Position numbers and translations under genes: made by a program. This document shows positions 9,575 through 19,050 of a DNA stretch of 64,000 bases, one piece after another. The stretch is from Winogradskyella ursingii (GTDB lineage Bacteria; Bacteroidota; Bacteroidia; Flavobacteriales; Flavobacteriaceae). The DNA lies in assembly GCF_013403975.1 (NCBI RefSeq), contig NZ_JABFDH010000001.1:496001-560000 (forward strand). Reading direction: 5' to 3'. Position 1 is the stretch's first letter, and each line of letters starts with the position of its first letter. A model generated the notes under the pieces. It had not been told where the DNA came from. It worked only from the letters and a program-made list of their open reading frames with translations, and made no database searches.

Positions 9575-11614
9575 TTATTTTGTTAAAATAAAAGCTCCCA
9601 TTTCATTGGTCTGATGAAATGGGATTTTTTTGTTTTTACAGGTCGCTTTCCAACGTTTTACATAAGATTTATAGTTGCTCGCATCTGCAATAACATGCTT
9701 TGGTTTTAGGCTGTCTATAAGCCGATTGATGTTTAGTCTTGGAGAATTTCTAAGCAATATATATTCGGGTTGAAATGATAGGCTTTTGTAAACGCCCAAA
9801 CTGTCAATCACCAACATTGTTTGGTTATTAAACTGATACACAGAATGCAAACTATCCATTGTTAGTCTCTCCATTTGTTCACCAACTTTATAGTTTTTAA
9901 TTACATTATCTGACTTCAACTTTATGGTGTCCAGATTGTGATACAATGTTAATTTAGAATGCTGTTTATGCCCAATCATAGAGTATCTACTTTTATTAAA
10001 AACAATAAATTCCTCATCTGTATTAAAATAAGCATCGTAAATCCATAAGCTTTGAAACCCAATTATGGCGAATAAAGCAATGGCAGTCCACTTAAAATTT
10101 CGATATTTATAAACTTGAACCATAGCTACAATGATGAGATAGGCCAGAATAACCTGCATTATAGTAAACGGAATATCGCGAAACAGAAAATCTTCAAACT
10201 GAGCTACCCAAGCGATAAAGCCATTTAAACTTTCTATAACATAACTATAAAAATCAACAACAAATTCAGGCAAAAAGTTGATTAGAGCAAGCGTAATTGT
10301 AAAGATGCCAAAGCCAAGAATTAAGCCCAAGAACGGTATCACGACTAAGTTCGAAATAAAAAATAGTCCCGGAAATTGATGGAAGTAAAATAAACTAATT
10401 GGCACCACACCAGCTTGAGCTGCCAATGTCACAGTAAATATTTGCCAGAATTTGTCTACTAGCCACCATTTAGGTTTCCAAAGTTTATAAATTATGGGCT
10501 GTACACTTACGATGCCCAAAACTGCGAGATAACTCATTTGAAACCCGACTTCAAATAAAAATGTAGGCTTGAATAATAAAATTATAAAAGCAGAAATGAT
10601 CAATGTATTATAAATATTCGTCGGTCGTTTTAAATGCATCGCAACACTGATAATACTAAACATTGTAACAGCTCGCGTCACAGAAGGAGATAAACCAGCA
10701 ATTATGGCAAAGCACCAAAGCAAAATTACTATGATAAATGGCCTTAAAAAGTGACCATATTTTATATATAGTAAAGGACGAAATAAAAAATTGAGAATCA
10801 ACAGGATAATACCAACGTGAAGGCCAGAAACTGCTAGAATATGTATTGTCCCAGAATCGACATAGTTGTTGTAAATTTCTTTATCAATAGTCTGTTTTTG
10901 ACCGAGAAGCAAGGCATTAATAATGCTAAGAACATCATCTTTGAAACCAGCTTCAATCAATCTTAAATTTATTTTACTCCGAAGGGCATCTGCAAAACCA
11001 TAAATAGTTGACTTTGAATTTGACATCGGAAATAATTCAGAATGATTGAGATACATTTGATGATGAACCTGTCTGAGTTCAAGATATTCGGCATAATCGA
11101 ATTGATGCGGATTTAATGGTTTTTGAATCTTTTGAAGAATTGCCGAAGTAGAAAAAACGTCATCAACCTTAAAATTTTCAAACTTTAAACTATCATGATT
11201 GATGTTAATCAACAATTTGCCTGATGTATCGTTATTATTAAAAGCAACAACAGATACTATATATTTAGAATTATACAAATCAGGTTTTAAACGTTCTCTT
11301 ATTTTAAATGTAATGTGCTGTGATCTATTACTGAACGCTTCAATGTTTGAATAATGATTTTTGCTCAATGTCTCATCTTGAATATTGTAAACAACAGCAC
11401 CAATACAGGTCATAACAATATATGCCAACAATCCAAAAGCTATATTCTTATCAATTTTGGATCTACGGAAGAACCAAAGTAGACCGACCAATGTGGTTAA
11501 ACCGATTGTAATACTTAGAATAAGATTAAAATCCAACACAAAATAGTGCCCAATAAGAATGCCTGACACTAGGCATAGACAAAGTTTTATGATGGTAAAA
11601 TTGAGTAACTTCAT
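9575..11614 (-). CDS. comEC: ComEC/Rec2-family DNA uptake channel protein
   Basis: 679 residues. About ten hydrophobic segments, an N-terminal DUF4131-like region, and the ComEC/Rec2 competence domain signature HILAVSGLHVGIILL at about residues 255-270. Known role of the family: inner-membrane channel carrying single-stranded DNA into the cytoplasm during transformation. The C-terminal ~170 residues are soluble but lack the HxHxDH metallo-beta-lactamase motif found in long ComEC proteins, so this is the short form. Other competence genes are not nearby. The 3' end doubles as a plus-strand terminator for the converging gene. Confidence 0.92.
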   Translation of the reverse strand: MKLLNFTIIKLCLCLVSGILIGHYFVLDFNLILSITIGLTTLVGLLWFFRRSKIDKNIAFGLLAYIVMTCIGAVVYNIQDETLSKNHYSNIEAFSNRSQHITFKIRERLKPDLYNSKYIVSVVAFNNNDTSGKLLININHDSLKFENFKVDDVFSTSAILQKIQKPLNPHQFDYAEYLELRQVHHQMYLNHSELFPMSNSKSTIYGFADALRSKINLRLIEAGFKDDVLSIINALLLGQKQTIDKEIYNNYVDSGTIHILAVSGLHVGIILLILNFLFRPLLYIKYGHFLRPFIIVILLWCFAIIAGLSPSVTRAVTMFSIISVAMHLKRPTNIYNTLIISAFIILLFKPTFLFEVGFQMSYLAVLGIVSVQPIIYKLWKPKWWLVDKFWQIFTVTLAAQAGVVPISLFYFHQFPGLFFISNLVVIPFLGLILGFGIFTITLALINFLPEFVVDFYSYVIESLNGFIAWVAQFEDFLFRDIPFTIMQVILAYLIIVAMVQVYKYRNFKWTAIALFAIIGFQSLWIYDAYFNTDEEFIVFNKSRYSMIGHKQHSKLTLYHNLDTIKLKSDNVIKNYKVGEQMERLTMDSLHSVYQFNNQTMLVIDSLGVYKSLSFQPEYILLRNSPRLNINRLIDSLKPKHVIADASNYKSYVKRWKATCKNKKIPFHQTNEMGAFILTK
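9597..9632 (+). terminator. Terminator for the thioredoxin-like gene, inside the 3' end of comEC
   Basis: Perfect 10-bp inverted repeat (9597-9606 / 9614-9623) with a 7-base loop, followed on the plus strand by ATTTTTTTG. On the minus strand the same bases encode the last ~15 codons of comEC. Confidence 0.75.
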
Positions 11615-11645
11615 GAATATGAGTTACTAAAATAGAAAAAAAGTG

Positions 11646-12179
11646 TTATAAAACGCGTCGCGCTTGTACAAAAGCGAAATACCAATATTTTTCCGCTAAA
11701 GTCGAAAGCATCACACCTCTACTGCTTGAGGCATGAATAAACTCAACATTTCCAGTTCTCACATCGGTAACAATACCTACATGGTTAACGCGTCTGCTGT
11801 TTTTTTTGGTGGCAAAAAACACCAAATCCCCAACATTGACTTCTTTTAAATCTACCCAATCTCCATGTGTGGCTAAGTCTTTGGTTGTTCTAGGCATACT
11901 AATGTTGTTTTCCCCAAAACTGGTGTAAATTAGACCAGAACAGTCCATACCTCGTTTGGTTGTACCACCGTATTTGTAGCGAGTGCCCTCAAATTTTTTA
12001 GCCTCATCAACAATGTTTTTGGCAATCTTAGAAGCCTTTGGTGGTGCGCTGACGTTTATGGTAGGAGCAGATTGTCTTTTACTACTTGAATATGTCTTTT
12101 TAGACTTACAGCTGGTTACCATTAAAATTAAAAGTATAGATGGTAAAATCCTTTTCGATAATAAAATAGCTTTTGGCAT
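11646..12179 (-). CDS. NlpC/P60 (C40) peptidoglycan endopeptidase lipoprotein
   Basis: 177 residues. A lipoprotein signal peptide ends in the lipobox VTSC (Cys24), so the protein is probably anchored in a membrane facing the periplasm. The NlpC/P60 domain covers about residues 55-175, with the catalytic Cys80 in RGMDCSGLIY, His133 in NHVGIV and His149 in EFIHAS. The family cleaves peptide stems in peptidoglycan (D-Glu-DAP type bonds). Its ATG follows the lpxB stop codon directly, so the two are translationally linked. Confidence 0.93.
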   Translation of the reverse strand: MPKAILLSKRILPSILLILMVTSCKSKKTYSSSKRQSAPTINVSAPPKASKIAKNIVDEAKKFEGTRYKYGGTTKRGMDCSGLIYTSFGENNISMPRTTKDLATHGDWVDLKEVNVGDLVFFATKKNSRRVNHVGIVTDVRTGNVEFIHASSSRGVMLSTLAEKYWYFAFVQARRVL

Positions 12180-13301
12180 TTAGGTTTTATAATTTGAGAT
12201 TTTCGAAACAATCAACTTGGCAGTTTGTTCGCTAGCACCTCTACCACCTAATTTCTTTTCCAGTTCATAATAATCTAAAAACAATTGTTCACGTTTTTTA
12301 GTATCTAAAATGGCAATTAATTCTTTTCTTAGTCGGTTTTTGTTCAAATCTCCTTGAATTAATTCCGTTACCACTTCTCTATCCATAATTAGGTTTACGA
12401 GCGAAATAAATTTTAACGTAATGATTCGCTTGGCAATTTGATATGAAATAGCATTTGCTTTATAGCAGACCACTTGCGGCACTTTAAACAAGGCAGTTTC
12501 TAATGTTGCAGTTCCAGAAGTCACTAAAGCTGCAGTTGAAAGACTTAGCAAATCGTAAGTTCTATTGTCAACAAATTTTACATTATTCTGCTTAATAAAA
12601 CCTTGATAAAACTCATAATCCTGGCTCGGCGCTCCAGCGATTACAAATTGATAATCCTTAAATTCATTAACCAAACTTAGCATCACACCGAGCATTTTGG
12701 TAATTTCTTGTTTGCGGCTTCCGGGCAATAAAGCAATAATGGGCTTGTTGCTTAGTTGATAATTTTCTTTAAATCGTTGTTCGGAAACTTTTGGTCTATT
12801 TGCAACGGCATCAATGAGCGGATGACCAACAAAATGTACATCATAGTTGTATTTTTTGTAAAATTCCTTTTCAAAAGGAAGTATCACATACATCTCATCT
12901 ACATTCTGTTTTATTTTTTCAACGCGTCCTGCTCTTGATGCCCAAACTTGAGGAGAAATATAATAGTGAGTATTAAAGTTTTTTTGCTTGGCCCACTTAG
13001 CAATACGCAAATTAAAGCCTGAATTATCGATAAAAATAATCACATCTGGCTGAAATTTTTCAATATCAGATTTGCAGAATTTTATAAACCCCAAAATTGT
13101 TCTAAGGTTGAGAATCACCTCAGCAAAACCCATAAAAGAACGCTCTTTATAGTGCGTCACCAAAGTACCACCAACAGCTTGCATTAAATCTCCTCCCCAA
13201 AACCTAATGTCTGCGTCACTGTCTTCTTCCAACAGCGCTTTCATGAGATTGGAGCCATGTAAATCTCCTGACGCTTCACCAGCAATTAAATAATATTTCA
13301 T
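12180..13301 (-). CDS. lpxB: Lipid-A-disaccharide synthase
   Basis: 373 residues, the usual length, GT19 family. It begins MKYYLIAGEASGDLHGSNLM, the characteristic N-terminus, and has further conserved stretches SFMGFAEV, YYISPQVWASRAGRV, LLPGSRKQEI and VTSGTATLETALF. It joins UDP-2,3-diacylglucosamine to lipid X to make the lipid A disaccharide on the cytoplasmic face of the inner membrane. It sits between surE (upstream, 36 bp) and the NlpC/P60 gene. surE-lpxB adjacency is common in Bacteroidota. Confidence 0.97.
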   Translation of the reverse strand: MKYYLIAGEASGDLHGSNLMKALLEEDSDADIRFWGGDLMQAVGGTLVTHYKERSFMGFAEVILNLRTILGFIKFCKSDIEKFQPDVIIFIDNSGFNLRIAKWAKQKNFNTHYYISPQVWASRAGRVEKIKQNVDEMYVILPFEKEFYKKYNYDVHFVGHPLIDAVANRPKVSEQRFKENYQLSNKPIIALLPGSRKQEITKMLGVMLSLVNEFKDYQFVIAGAPSQDYEFYQGFIKQNNVKFVDNRTYDLLSLSTAALVTSGTATLETALFKVPQVVCYKANAISYQIAKRIITLKFISLVNLIMDREVVTELIQGDLNKNRLRKELIAILDTKKREQLFLDYYELEKKLGGRGASEQTAKLIVSKISNYKT

Positions 13302-13337
13302 GCATTTTCGGATTTAGCGAACATTATATTTTGTCAT

Positions 13338-14123
13338 TTAATTAGCGTCTTTACCATTTAAATTCCACGTATTCAAATTCTGTATTTCACGATGAGCCGT
13401 CATATCAAACTGAACGGGAACAACTGAAACGTAGCCATTTTCTAATGCCCATTCATCGGTGTCCTCACCGTTATCCATATTTACAAACTTACCCGCAAGC
13501 CAATAATATTCACGACCCATTGGGTTGGTACGCTTGTCAAACTCTTCTTCCCAATTGGCGCGTGCTTGCCTGCAGACTTTTATGCCTTTGATCTCTTTTT
13601 CTTCAATATTTGGGAGGTTCACATTGAGTACAACACCTTTGGCCATACCATGCTTAAGAGCTTGTCTTGTTACAGTTTCTACATAGGTTTTGCAATGTTC
13701 AAAATTGGCATTCCAATTATAATCTAATAACGAGAATCCAATGGCAGGGATGCCTTCAATACCAGCTTCTAATGCAGCGCTCATAGTGCCTGAATATATC
13801 ACATTGATGGAAGAGTTAGAACCATGATTAATTCCAGATACGCAAATATCAGGTCTTCTGTCGAGGATTTCGCGGACGGCTAATTTTACACAATCTGCAG
13901 GTGTTCCAGAACAACTGTACTCAGGTTGTTTGCCATCTATGTCAACTTTTTCTAAGTAAAGTGTATCATTAACGGTAATGGCGTGACCCATTCCACTCTG
14001 AGGGCCATCTGGTGCTACTACAACAACATCGCCAATTTTATTCATTACAGAAATTAAAGTTCTTATACCTGGAGCTGTTATTCCGTCATCGTTAGTTACT
14101 AAAATCAAAGGTCGTTTTGGCAT
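13338..14123 (-). CDS. surE: 5'/3'-nucleotidase SurE
   Basis: 261 residues. N-terminal metal-binding motif LVTNDDGI (Asn11, Asp12, Asp13), followed by PDGPQSGMGHAITV, CSGTPADCVKLA, SGINHGSNSSINVIYSGTM and a C-terminal part, all typical of SurE. The family is a metal-dependent nucleoside monophosphate phosphatase of the cytoplasm, important in stationary phase in other bacteria. ATG start at 14123; first gene of the surE-lpxB-NlpC/P60 run. Confidence 0.97.
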   Translation of the reverse strand: MPKRPLILVTNDDGITAPGIRTLISVMNKIGDVVVVAPDGPQSGMGHAITVNDTLYLEKVDIDGKQPEYSCSGTPADCVKLAVREILDRRPDICVSGINHGSNSSINVIYSGTMSAALEAGIEGIPAIGFSLLDYNWNANFEHCKTYVETVTRQALKHGMAKGVVLNVNLPNIEEKEIKGIKVCRQARANWEEEFDKRTNPMGREYYWLAGKFVNMDNGEDTDEWALENGYVSVVPVQFDMTAHREIQNLNTWNLNGKDAN

Positions 14124-14291
14124 ATGGGCTATGGTTATTTGTCTTCACAAAAATACTAAAAAGCATCTCAAACAAGCGTAAATTCAGGTTTAACAAAAAA
14201 TTAGTGCCGTGATTTTTTATGGCACGATTTTTTCTTCTATTTTAGACAAAAACAAATTTGTTCCAAATTAGATTTTAAAAAATAAGGAAAT

Positions 14292-16403
14292 ATGAAAGGG
14301 AATTATAAATTTTTGTTGCTGGCATTGCTCATAGCCTTTGCTTCATGTAGTTTTACCAGTAAAACATTTGATGATCCGGATAAAGATAAATTGTTGGTAC
14401 AATTAATCACCTATGTATTGGATCAAGGGCATTTTAATCCACAAGAATTAAATGACGATTTTTCAACCAATGTGTTCGAAGATTATTTGTATCAAATAGA
14501 TCCATTTAAAAGGTATTTCTATCAATCGGATATCAAAGAATTTGAGGTTTATAAAAATCAGTTAGATGATCAACTCAAGGATTACGATATAGCTTTTTTC
14601 AACTTAACGCATGAAAGGCTGTTGCAGCGGATCGAGGAATCTAAACAAATCTACTCAGAGATTTTAGAAAAACCTTTTGACTTTACGCAAGATGAAGAAT
14701 TCTCTACTGATTACGAAAGTTTAGATTACGTAAAAAATAAACGTGAAATGAGAGAGCGTTGGAGAAAACAACTTAAGTTTTCTACGATCGCCAATTATGA
14801 CGATGTTGCTGGTGATAATGAAAATAAGTTACAAGATGAAATGTCAATTGAGGCTGAAGCTAGAAAAGATACCAAACAAGCATTAGACGAACTTTATGAC
14901 TTTATTGACGATAGAGATAGAAACGATTGGTTTGCGGTATATATTAATGCTATCGTAGAGGAATTTGATCCACATACATTTTATTTTGCACCAGAGGATA
15001 AAGAAAGATTTGATGTAGCCATGTCTGGTAATTTTGAAGGTATTGGAGCCAGATTGCAGAAGAAGATGGATGCTATTACGGTAAACGAAATTATAAGTGG
15101 AGGACCTGCTTGGAGGGCCAATGAGCTCGAAGTCGGTGATCAAATTATTAAAGTAAGACAAGAAGGCGAGGAAGAAGGTGTTAAAGTTGTTGGAATGCCT
15201 TTAGATGATGCCATTAAATTTATAAAAGGTCCAAAGGGAACCGTTGTTACCTTAACCTTAAAAAAAGTTGATGGTACAATCGAAGATATTTCGATTCGAA
15301 GAGATGTGGTAGAGCTTGAAGAAACCTACGCAAAATCTTCAACTGTAATTAAAGATGATAAGAAATTTGGACTAATCAACTTACCTAAATTTTATATCAA
15401 TTTTGAAGATTACAATAAACGTAATGCTGCTTCAGATATTAAACAAGAAATTGAAAGATTAAAAGAAGAAGGCATCCAGGGATTGGTTTTAGATTTAAGA
15501 AATAATGGTGGTGGTTCTTTGCAAACTGTAGTTGACATCGTTGGTTTATTTATTGAAGAAGGTCCAGTAGTACAAGTTAAAACTACAGGCGAGCCTAAAG
15601 AAGTATTAAAAGATACTGATAAATCAATTGTATGGGATGGTCCATTGGTAATCATGGTCAATGAACTTTCGGCTTCAGCTTCCGAAATTTTAGCCGCTGC
15701 GATGCAAGATTACAAGCGTGCAATCATTATCGGAAGTAAACAGACCTATGGAAAAGGAACGGTTCAGAATGTTTTGGATCTTAACCGTATGGTGAGAAAC
15801 AATTCTAACGGAGATATGGGAGCCTTAAAATTCACGACACAAAAATTCTATAGAATAAATGGTGGTTCTACTCAACTTGAAGGAGTAAAAAGTGATGTTG
15901 TAGTTCCGGACCGTTATAGTTTTATTGATATCGGAGAGAAGGATTTAGAAAACCCATTACCTTGGGACAAAATAGAATCTGTAGATTACGAACTGTGGGG
16001 AAATTATTTTGATTATGATACTACCATTAGTAAAAGTCAAGCACGTATGGCAGCAAACGAGCAATTAAAGCTTATTGAAGCTAATGCTAGATGGGTGAAA
16101 AAGATTAGAGACCGTGAAATTTACTCTTTAAATTATGATGATTATAAAAGAGAAATGGAACTAAACGAAGAGGAAGCAAAACGTTTTGATCAGTTATCTG
16201 AATACAAAACAGACCTTACATTTTCATCATTACCATATGAGAAAAATTTAATGCAAAAAGACTCTGTCTTAAAAGAAAAGCGTGAGCGTTGGCATCTGGC
16301 TTTGGCAAAAGACGTTTATGTGGAAGAGGCTCTAAATGTATTAAACGATTTAAAGATGACATATGCCATAAAAAATAAAGTGGCTACTTCTGTCAAAGAT
16401 TAA
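14292..16403 (+). CDS. Carboxy-terminal (tail-specific) processing protease, S41 family
   Basis: 703 residues, full length for Prc/Tsp proteins. The signal peptide ends in a lipobox (FASC, Cys19), so it is likely a lipoprotein. The N-terminal Tsp domain covers about residues 30-230, a PDZ domain about 245-330 (SGNFEGIGARLQ, SGGPAWRANEL), and the S41 peptidase domain about 345-560. The catalytic dyad by comparison with E. coli Tsp is Ser462 in SASASE and Lys488 in YGKGTVQ. A DUF3340-like C-terminal region follows. Known role: periplasmic degradation or processing of proteins from their C-terminus, including cell-wall enzymes. Confidence 0.95.
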   Translation: MKGNYKFLLLALLIAFASCSFTSKTFDDPDKDKLLVQLITYVLDQGHFNPQELNDDFSTNVFEDYLYQIDPFKRYFYQSDIKEFEVYKNQLDDQLKDYDIAFFNLTHERLLQRIEESKQIYSEILEKPFDFTQDEEFSTDYESLDYVKNKREMRERWRKQLKFSTIANYDDVAGDNENKLQDEMSIEAEARKDTKQALDELYDFIDDRDRNDWFAVYINAIVEEFDPHTFYFAPEDKERFDVAMSGNFEGIGARLQKKMDAITVNEIISGGPAWRANELEVGDQIIKVRQEGEEEGVKVVGMPLDDAIKFIKGPKGTVVTLTLKKVDGTIEDISIRRDVVELEETYAKSSTVIKDDKKFGLINLPKFYINFEDYNKRNAASDIKQEIERLKEEGIQGLVLDLRNNGGGSLQTVVDIVGLFIEEGPVVQVKTTGEPKEVLKDTDKSIVWDGPLVIMVNELSASASEILAAAMQDYKRAIIIGSKQTYGKGTVQNVLDLNRMVRNNSNGDMGALKFTTQKFYRINGGSTQLEGVKSDVVVPDRYSFIDIGEKDLENPLPWDKIESVDYELWGNYFDYDTTISKSQARMAANEQLKLIEANARWVKKIRDREIYSLNYDDYKREMELNEEEAKRFDQLSEYKTDLTFSSLPYEKNLMQKDSVLKEKRERWHLALAKDVYVEEALNVLNDLKMTYAIKNKVATSVKD

Positions 16404-16479
16404 TTATATTATGCTTTGTTGTCCAGTCTTAAGCTATGAAAGGTTATTGGATAGTTAGATTTTGAAATATTAAGGCAGA

Positions 16480-17574
16480 ATGGCAAACCAAAATAATTCA
16501 TTAACAAGATTAGCGCTTCAAAAGTTCAAAAAAAACTTTTGGGGCGTTTTTAGTTTGGGATTGATTGCTCTAATTGGTGTTATTTCAATATTTGCATATG
16601 TTTTTGCACCAGATGCCTCTAAGAATGCCAATCAAATGCATTTGTCAATTCATTCTAAGCCACCTGGTTTCGAAGTGCAGATGCTCACTATTCCTTCCAA
16701 TATTGCGGTAGACCAATCGTTAGTTTCTAAACTGTTCTTTGGCTCACAAAATACGGATACCGAAATACCAATTACGTCTTATAAAGTCACAGGTAATACT
16801 CTAACTTACACCGAGTATGCCTCAGACGGTTTGCAGGGATTAGAGAAGCAGATAGACCTCGATCGTTTTGAAAATAATAATTATAAAGATCATATTGAAA
16901 ATAGAACCTTCCTTTTTGGCACAGACAAATATGGAAGGGATTATTTAAGCCGAATTTTGATTGGCTCTCGTATTTCATTCTTTATAGGGTTTGTTGCTGT
17001 TTTTATCTCATTAATTGTTGGGCTTTTAATGGGTAGTTTGGCAGGTTATTACGGCGGAAAAGTTGATGTTATTATCATGTGGATCATTAACGTTACATGG
17101 TCAATACCAACTCTTTTATTGGTTATAGCCATTACATTGGCTTTGGGGAAAGGATTTTGGCAGGTTTTTATCGCTGTAGGTTTAACGATGTGGGTGGAGG
17201 TAGCTCGTGTTGTACGCGGACAAATAATTAGCGCAAAAGAAATGCAGTATGTTACTGCGGCTAGAGCTTTGGGTTATAGTGATTACAGAATTATTACTAA
17301 GCATATATTGCCTAATATTTTTGGGCCATTAATCGTTATTTCAGCAGCGAATTTTGCAGCCGCAATTCTAATAGAAAGCGGATTGAGTTTCTTGGGTATT
17401 GGAGCACAACCGCCAATGGCAAGTTGGGGAGCAATGATAAAAGACCATTATAATTATATTATTCTGGGCAAACCTTATTTGGCTTTAATACCGGGAATTT
17501 GTATTATGCTTTTGGTAATGGCATTTATGTTGGTTGGTAACAGTTTGCGTGATGCTTTGGATGTGAAAGGATAA
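16480..17574 (+). CDS. OppC/DppC-type ABC transporter permease
   Basis: 364 residues. An N-terminal OppC_N membrane segment (~residues 20-45) is followed by a periplasmic region of ~100 residues, longer than in E. coli OppC, then the binding-protein-dependent permease domain with five to six further membrane segments. The coupling-loop (EAA-type) motif is visible in EMQYVTAARALGYSDYRIIT. The family imports oligopeptides or similar solutes together with OppA, OppB and OppD/F. None of those partners is adjacent, so its substrate and partners are not known from this window. Confidence 0.92.
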   Translation: MANQNNSLTRLALQKFKKNFWGVFSLGLIALIGVISIFAYVFAPDASKNANQMHLSIHSKPPGFEVQMLTIPSNIAVDQSLVSKLFFGSQNTDTEIPITSYKVTGNTLTYTEYASDGLQGLEKQIDLDRFENNNYKDHIENRTFLFGTDKYGRDYLSRILIGSRISFFIGFVAVFISLIVGLLMGSLAGYYGGKVDVIIMWIINVTWSIPTLLLVIAITLALGKGFWQVFIAVGLTMWVEVARVVRGQIISAKEMQYVTAARALGYSDYRIITKHILPNIFGPLIVISAANFAAAILIESGLSFLGIGAQPPMASWGAMIKDHYNYIILGKPYLALIPGICIMLLVMAFMLVGNSLRDALDVKG

Positions 17575-18255
17575 TTATTCGTCTTCTTTAAAAAATAATG
17601 TCCATTTTTCAGGATCTAGATGTATGGCCATGTAATCTGCTCTATATTCGCCATTTCTTATCAATGTTTCGCCATTAGGTTTAATAGCGGCAAAAGAACC
17701 ACATAATGTTTGAGTTCTAAATAATTTATCTCTGAAATAATTATTACGATCCATATAGAAATATTCATCTATTCTATGGCGTCGATTTCTTAACTTCATT
17801 CCATTTTCGAACAAGCAGATGAAAGTGATTCCCTGTTGTTCGAGTTGTAATTTAATAGGATTTAAAAATTCTTTTCTATCATTTATTTCAAAAGCAGTCC
17901 ATTTATCATCCCTGCTTGAGGAACATAAATCACCTTTATAATAGTATTCTAGAATTATTGAATTGGTATCGGGAATTTTCTGCGACGTGATTTTTTCAAG
18001 TTCTTCTTTTATAGATTTATAGTAAAAACTTCCTCTTTGATATAGACTTTTCTTTAAAAAAATATAGCGTTTTTTATTATCACCTAAGGAATCCCATCTT
18101 ACCAGGCCTAATTCCTTATCTCTCAATTTGTTTTGGGCATATCTCTCACTAATAGTATCGCCTTTTTCATCAAAATATATGCGTTGTTGAGAAAAAACAA
18201 ATAATGATAAAAATAGAAAAATCATTAAACTGATCAATAATTTGATTTTAAACAT
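17575..18255 (-). CDS. Unknown exported protein
   Basis: 226 residues that I do not recognise as a family. A hydrophobic N-terminal signal (about residues 4-22, ending FVFSQQ) predicts export. The mature part is rich in charged and aromatic residues, contains YFDEKGDTIS (a pattern seen at the start of other Bacteroidota exported proteins of unknown function), two Cys residues (CSSSR, TLCGS), and no visible catalytic motif. Its stop codon abuts the stop of the OppC-type permease gene on the other strand, and it lies 7 bp downstream of engB, so it may be carried on the engB transcript. Confidence 0.8.
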   Translation of the reverse strand: MFKIKLLISLMIFLFLSLFVFSQQRIYFDEKGDTISERYAQNKLRDKELGLVRWDSLGDNKKRYIFLKKSLYQRGSFYYKSIKEELEKITSQKIPDTNSIILEYYYKGDLCSSSRDDKWTAFEINDRKEFLNPIKLQLEQQGITFICLFENGMKLRNRRHRIDEYFYMDRNNYFRDKLFRTQTLCGSFAAIKPNGETLIRNGEYRADYMAIHLDPEKWTLFFKEDE

Positions 18256-18262
18256 TTTGAAA

Positions 18263-18880
18263 TCATTTGCGGTTTTTCAATTCCTCAATCTCATTATTCG
18301 TAGCTTCTATAAAGTCCAGAACTTCATCTTGTCCAATGCCTTTAGAAGACGATGTCACAAAATAAGGAGGTAATTCTTCCCACCATTTCAATAGCTTATC
18401 ACAATAATCTTTAACATGGCGCTCAATAGCAATAGGTTTAAGCTTGTCGGCTTTGGTGAAGATAATGCCAAATGGGATGCTGTTTTCGCCCAAATATTGC
18501 ATAAATTCCAAATCAATAGGTTGAGGTTTGTGTCGGATATCGACCAGCACAAAAGCTGAGATAAGCTGTTGTCGCTTTTCAAAATAATTAGTAATAAATT
18601 TCTGAAACTTCTTTTTTGATGTTTTTGAAACACGAGCATAACCATAACCTGGTAAATCTACTAAATACCAATTGTCGTTGATTATAAAATGATTAATAAG
18701 TTGAGTTTTTCCAGGTCGTCCTGAAGTTTTTGCTAAACTTTTTCTATCTGTTAGCATGTTTATTAAAGACGATTTGCCAACATTACTTCTGCCGATAAAG
18801 GCATATTCGGGTAAGTCGTTTTTGGGGCATTTTGCCACTTCAGAATTACTGACTACAAATTCGGCTGATTTTATTTTCAT
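18263..18880 (-). CDS. engB: Ribosome biogenesis GTPase EngB (YsxC/YihA)
   Basis: 205 residues, the standard size for this TRAFAC GTPase. G-box motifs are clear: G1 [10 protein letters not shown]3 DLPGYGYA, G4 TKAD, with GKTQ(L)INHF in switch I. Known role: essential GTPase needed for assembly of the large ribosomal subunit. ATG start at 18880; an alpha/beta hydrolase gene lies 170 bp upstream on the same strand. Confidence 0.97.
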   Translation of the reverse strand: MKIKSAEFVVSNSEVAKCPKNDLPEYAFIGRSNVGKSSLINMLTDRKSLAKTSGRPGKTQLINHFIINDNWYLVDLPGYGYARVSKTSKKKFQKFITNYFEKRQQLISAFVLVDIRHKPQPIDLEFMQYLGENSIPFGIIFTKADKLKPIAIERHVKDYCDKLLKWWEELPPYFVTSSSKGIGQDEVLDFIEATNNEIEELKNRK

Positions 18881-19050
18881 GTTACTTCGTACGAAAGAAA
18901 GAATCTTTTTTAAATTAAACTTTATTCGAATTGACGCGGTGCTTCATCAAAGAATTAATGAAAATATTTTGCGCGACTCCGTCTCTTTAAGAGATAATTT
19001 TTATCAATGAGGTGCTTATTAGAAGCTTATAAATTCAATATTTGTAGCCT

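Noticed and set aside
14210-14240. Hairpin GTGCC...GGCAC followed by T-rich DNA, terminator-like
   Set aside because: It lies between divergent genes where no transcript should end, the stem is only 5 bp with a 12-base loop, and the T runs are part of general A/T richness.
18886-18895. TTCGTACGAA palindrome just before engB
   Set aside because: A 10-bp palindrome alone is expected by chance at this scale and no second copy was found.
18756-19010. 84-codon plus-strand open frame spanning the engB start and the gap upstream of it
   Set aside because: Its first half is antisense to engB and the rest is A/T-rich with no promoter or protein motif.
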